64,000 bases of DNA from assembly GCA_020137815.1 (NCBI GenBank), contig CM035356.1, positions 4,875,789 through 4,939,788 on the forward strand, written 5' to 3'. Under the pieces are notes generated by a model. That model saw only the letters and a list, made by a program, of their open reading frames with translations, did not search any database and was not told the origin of the DNA. Below, one piece after another: positions 52,407-64,000 of the stretch (positions are counted from its first letter, which is position 1; each line of letters begins with the position of its first letter). Source of the DNA: Hormiphora californensis (taxonomy: Eukaryota > Ctenophora > Tentaculata > Cydippida > Pleurobrachiidae). A program made the translations under genes and the position numbers.

Positions 52407-53237
52407 CTGGATATAAAGTAAAGAGGGTGAAAACCATGGCCTCAGCTAGATGCATAATAATCTGATCATACTCCTCACTGGGGTCCTTCACATCATCGTA
52501 CAGGAAGACAGCCAATGTCGGTTGCGCGGTAGCAGAACAGGGAACTGTGTAGGTCTGGTGCTTTAAGTCTGCAACCGACTTAACAGAGTCGATACTACCA
52601 CAACTGGTGTTTTTGGATGACCCGATGAGGGTCACTTCTGTGCCGATTAATCGCTTTAGAGACGGTTCAGGAACCCCTTCAAACCTATCATAAAAGTGAG
52701 AAGGGTACATTTTGAAATTTGTTTTTTTCAACTGTTTGATCGAAATTGAACAAGTAAAGAATAAAATTAAGAACAAGAAAAAAAATTATAATTCTTAAAT
52801 ACAGTCGGACCCCGATATACCGGGCCCCGATTTACCGGAACCCCGATTTACCGGGAGGATAAACTTCCCCGAATATAGGATTTGAACAGTATTTTACCCC
52901 GATATACCGGGCACTCCGATTTACCCGGCAAAACCCTTTCCCCCGAGCATCCCGGTAAATCGGGGTCCGACTGTATTAAGTGCAGAAACTAAAAAAAGTC
53001 AAATTACCTATTGATGATAACCACCTTCTCCACCTTGGTCTCTTTTGGAAGAATCAATTTTAACCACTCTGGTTTTTTATCGAGACTTGAGTGGTACAAT
53101 GTAGTAGTGTTTCCATCTACCACGTTTCCGGGAGCTTTCCCACCCCACTTTGTCCTCGAAATAACTTCACGAACAGGTACTTGACGAGATTTGCCACGAG
53201 TAGTTGCCACGAACAATAGAAGAAGAAGAAACATCAT
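52407..53237 (-). CDS. Secreted fucolectin/F5/8-like domain protein (3' end unresolved)
   Basis: Exon 53237-53008 starts MMFLLLLLFVATTRGKS (signal peptide) and contains GNVVDGNTTTLYHSS and WLKLILPKETKVEKVVIIN, the hallmarks of the galactose-binding-like fold in fucolectins and F5/8 type C domains. Exon 52684-52407 adds RLIGTEVTLIG, TYTVPC and IIMHLAEAMVF, matching the end of that domain. The exon ends in a good donor (CCAG|GTACAG) in phase 1, so more protein should follow, but no downstream exon is certain. The GH47 exon at 47680 on the same strand has the matching phase. The intron at 52685-53007 contains a MITE. Confidence 0.68.
52802..52973. mobile_element. CAGTCGG-type MITE, 172 bp
   Basis: CAGTCGGACCCCGATATACC and CGGGGTCCGACTG termini flanked by TA. 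Internal repeats of CCCCGATTTACCGG. Inserted in the fucolectin-like gene's intron. Confidence 0.82.
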
Positions 53238-54016
53238 CTCTATTCGTTAGGCGACAGTGCTCCTTCATAAAACAGATCGGCTGCTAAACTAAAAGAAATA
53301 AAGTGGCATATTAGTAGGCCAGTGCACGTAGAATAAATTGCTTTGTTCAGGCTCTGTCGCACAGAACAACAGAAAATGACACTGCAGCCCAAAATTTCTA
53401 TAGGTCCATATAATCCTGCACCTAACTCGGAGCTCCAGCTATTGCTGACCGCTAATACTGCAACTGGCTCCCTAGTATTGCAACTATTATATAGAATCAC
53501 GCACAGGAATATTACTATTATTCTCTTGGCTCTCTTTACAAGGTCACGCATGCAAGAGGGGTATGGGCCATTGGGCATGGTGCCCAATCTTTATTAAGCA
53601 AGAGAGAGAGATGTCAATAATGGCGATTGATAGCTAGCTTTTCTGATTAGTAGTAAATAATAAGTTATTGAGGATAATGAAGATTATTCAGAATAATCCT
53701 CATCACGTACACCACGCACGCAGCTGGCTAACGGAGCTAGCTAACGGAGCTGAATAACGGAACTTACTTAGAATCATACTGCTCACATCACCCTCACCCT
53801 GTACAAAATGAAAAAGTTTTAACTGGCTCTGTGCATATAATATTGTGTCAATTAACGGGCACCTCAGAGTGCATTCAAGTGATACATACAAGAATGAACT
53901 ACAACACGCCTAACACCCTGTAGTTTGGTTTGGTTTGGTTCGAAATGAAACAAACATGAAACTACAACACGCCTAATACCCTATCTAGTCTTATGATGTG
54001 AAATAACGTGAGGGAT
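53238..54016. promoter_or_regulatory. Divergent intergenic between the fucolectin-like and MAGUK genes
   Basis: 779 bp between oppositely directed starts. It holds direct repeats AACTACAACACGCCTAA (53896, 53960), a GCTAACGGA repeat (53728-53752) and a (TTTGG)n run at 53922-53938. No exon seen. Confidence 0.5.
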
Positions 54017-63279
<9,263 letters not shown>

Positions 63280-64000
63280 GTTCGAATTATATCACAAAAA
63301 TGCAGAACTACACCGATTTAATCTAGTTAATTATATCGACTAGTTTTTTCAAATTTGGGAGTGACGGGTACTTGGGTTGGTCTCTGTGAAGGTGGTCTGA
63401 GGCTAGGTTAAGGAAGCCCCCGGCCGGACGTAACGGGATATAATTTAACGTATCATCGGGTATCATGAATAATTTGAGCTCGAGTGAACTGAAACATTGG
63501 ATCCGATTACCGTGCCCCGCGCTCTACAAGCAGGTTTAGATATAATCCCGAGATTTAATACTACCAGCTGGGGAGTCTTTCCCCGCGCCCCTTGTAAAGA
63601 AGAACATTACAAATAACAAACCAGCTTTTGCTTTCTGGGAAGTGGGGCCTCTATTGATTGTATATGTATCTCCCAACTCCCTGTGTGGTTGTATACCGCT
63701 CTGTGTAAGCCGTTAGAAGGGGAGAGAAACAAAGAGAGTGAGAGAGTGAGAGAGAGAGTGAGAGAGAATAAAGTTGTGGTATAGAGAGGGAAATGGAGAG
63801 CCATATCGGATGAAGACAAACATACAAACACACACACACACAAGCCGCTATGTACGTGGTAGAGTTATAAATATTATACATGGTGTTTATCAAGCATGAT
63901 TTAAGTACTCGGGGGGGGGGGACCAGGGTGTCCCCTGCAGGTTACTAGGAGAGGCTAAACACCGTTTAGGGGGGGGGGGGGCGCGGGGGGCAGGGGGGAG
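63280..64000. other. Start of the next MAGUK intron
   Basis: Contains GA/GAGT repeats at 63735-63770, (CA)n at 63828-63841 and G runs at 63911-63920 and 63970-63998. No coding exon seen before the window ends. Confidence 0.5.

Overview
This is eukaryotic, animal nuclear DNA. The window encodes a tektin, a laminin-type protein with a laminin IV (LamB) domain, an L27-PDZ MAGUK and several secreted multi-domain proteins, and all genes except one are split by GT-AG introns. That gene set, with compact genes and a very heavy load of simple repeats, best fits an early-branching metazoan; a sponge is my guess, and the sequence alone does not decide it. I rebuilt the exons by eye from conserved protein motifs and checked the codon phase at each junction.

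Layout. 0.4-3.3 kb: 5' half of a tektin (-). 5.1-15.4 kb: a complete L-2-hydroxyglutarate dehydrogenase (-, 11 exons). One of its introns holds a whole secreted gene on the other strand (7.5-10.9 kb; Ig, Kazal-like, Ig, VWD-like), and that gene's last intron holds a 1.3-kb foldback transposon. 16.3-20.7 kb: two tandem LRRC40-like genes (+), the first with a 1-base frameshift in its last exon. 21.5-24.7 kb: a secreted LE-LamB-LE-TSP1 protein (+). 27.2-41.1 kb: a tiny 139-residue RNF34/RFFL-like RING protein (-) spread over 13.8 kb by repeat-swollen introns, one holding a 4.4-kb satellite of about 128 copies of a 34-bp unit. 41.5-42.6 kb: an intronless LDL-receptor class A protein (+), with a damaged duplicate at 49.1-50.0 kb. 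44.1-47.7 kb: C-terminal half of a GH47 alpha-mannosidase (-). 52.4-53.2 kb: a secreted fucolectin/F5/8-like domain (-). 54.0-63.3 kb: L27 and PDZ exons of an MPP2/MPP6-like MAGUK (+), running off the right edge.

Mobile DNA is mostly non-coding inverted-repeat elements: a TTAA-flanked foldback family (8.9 and 38.7 kb), a family sharing a core at 34.6, 45.3 and 59.7 kb (one with a 9-bp target duplication and another foldback inside), a TA-flanked CAGTCGG MITE family (11.4, 52.8, 55.5 kb), a GC-rich dispersed element (15.6, 43.0, 50.3, 51.5 kb) and several near-perfect palindromes.

The most unusual signal is that many introns start or end in tandem arrays whose unit is a copy of the exon edge plus its splice site. 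I find this in tektin, L2HGDH, the nested Ig gene, the LamB gene, the RING gene and the MAGUK. Each array multiplies usable-looking 5' or 3' splice sites next to the real one. This fits intron birth or growth by tandem duplication of AG|GT-containing segments and is the main candidate for something undescribed here. Three gene pairs are head-to-head (15.4/16.3, 41.1/41.5, 53.2/54.0 kb).
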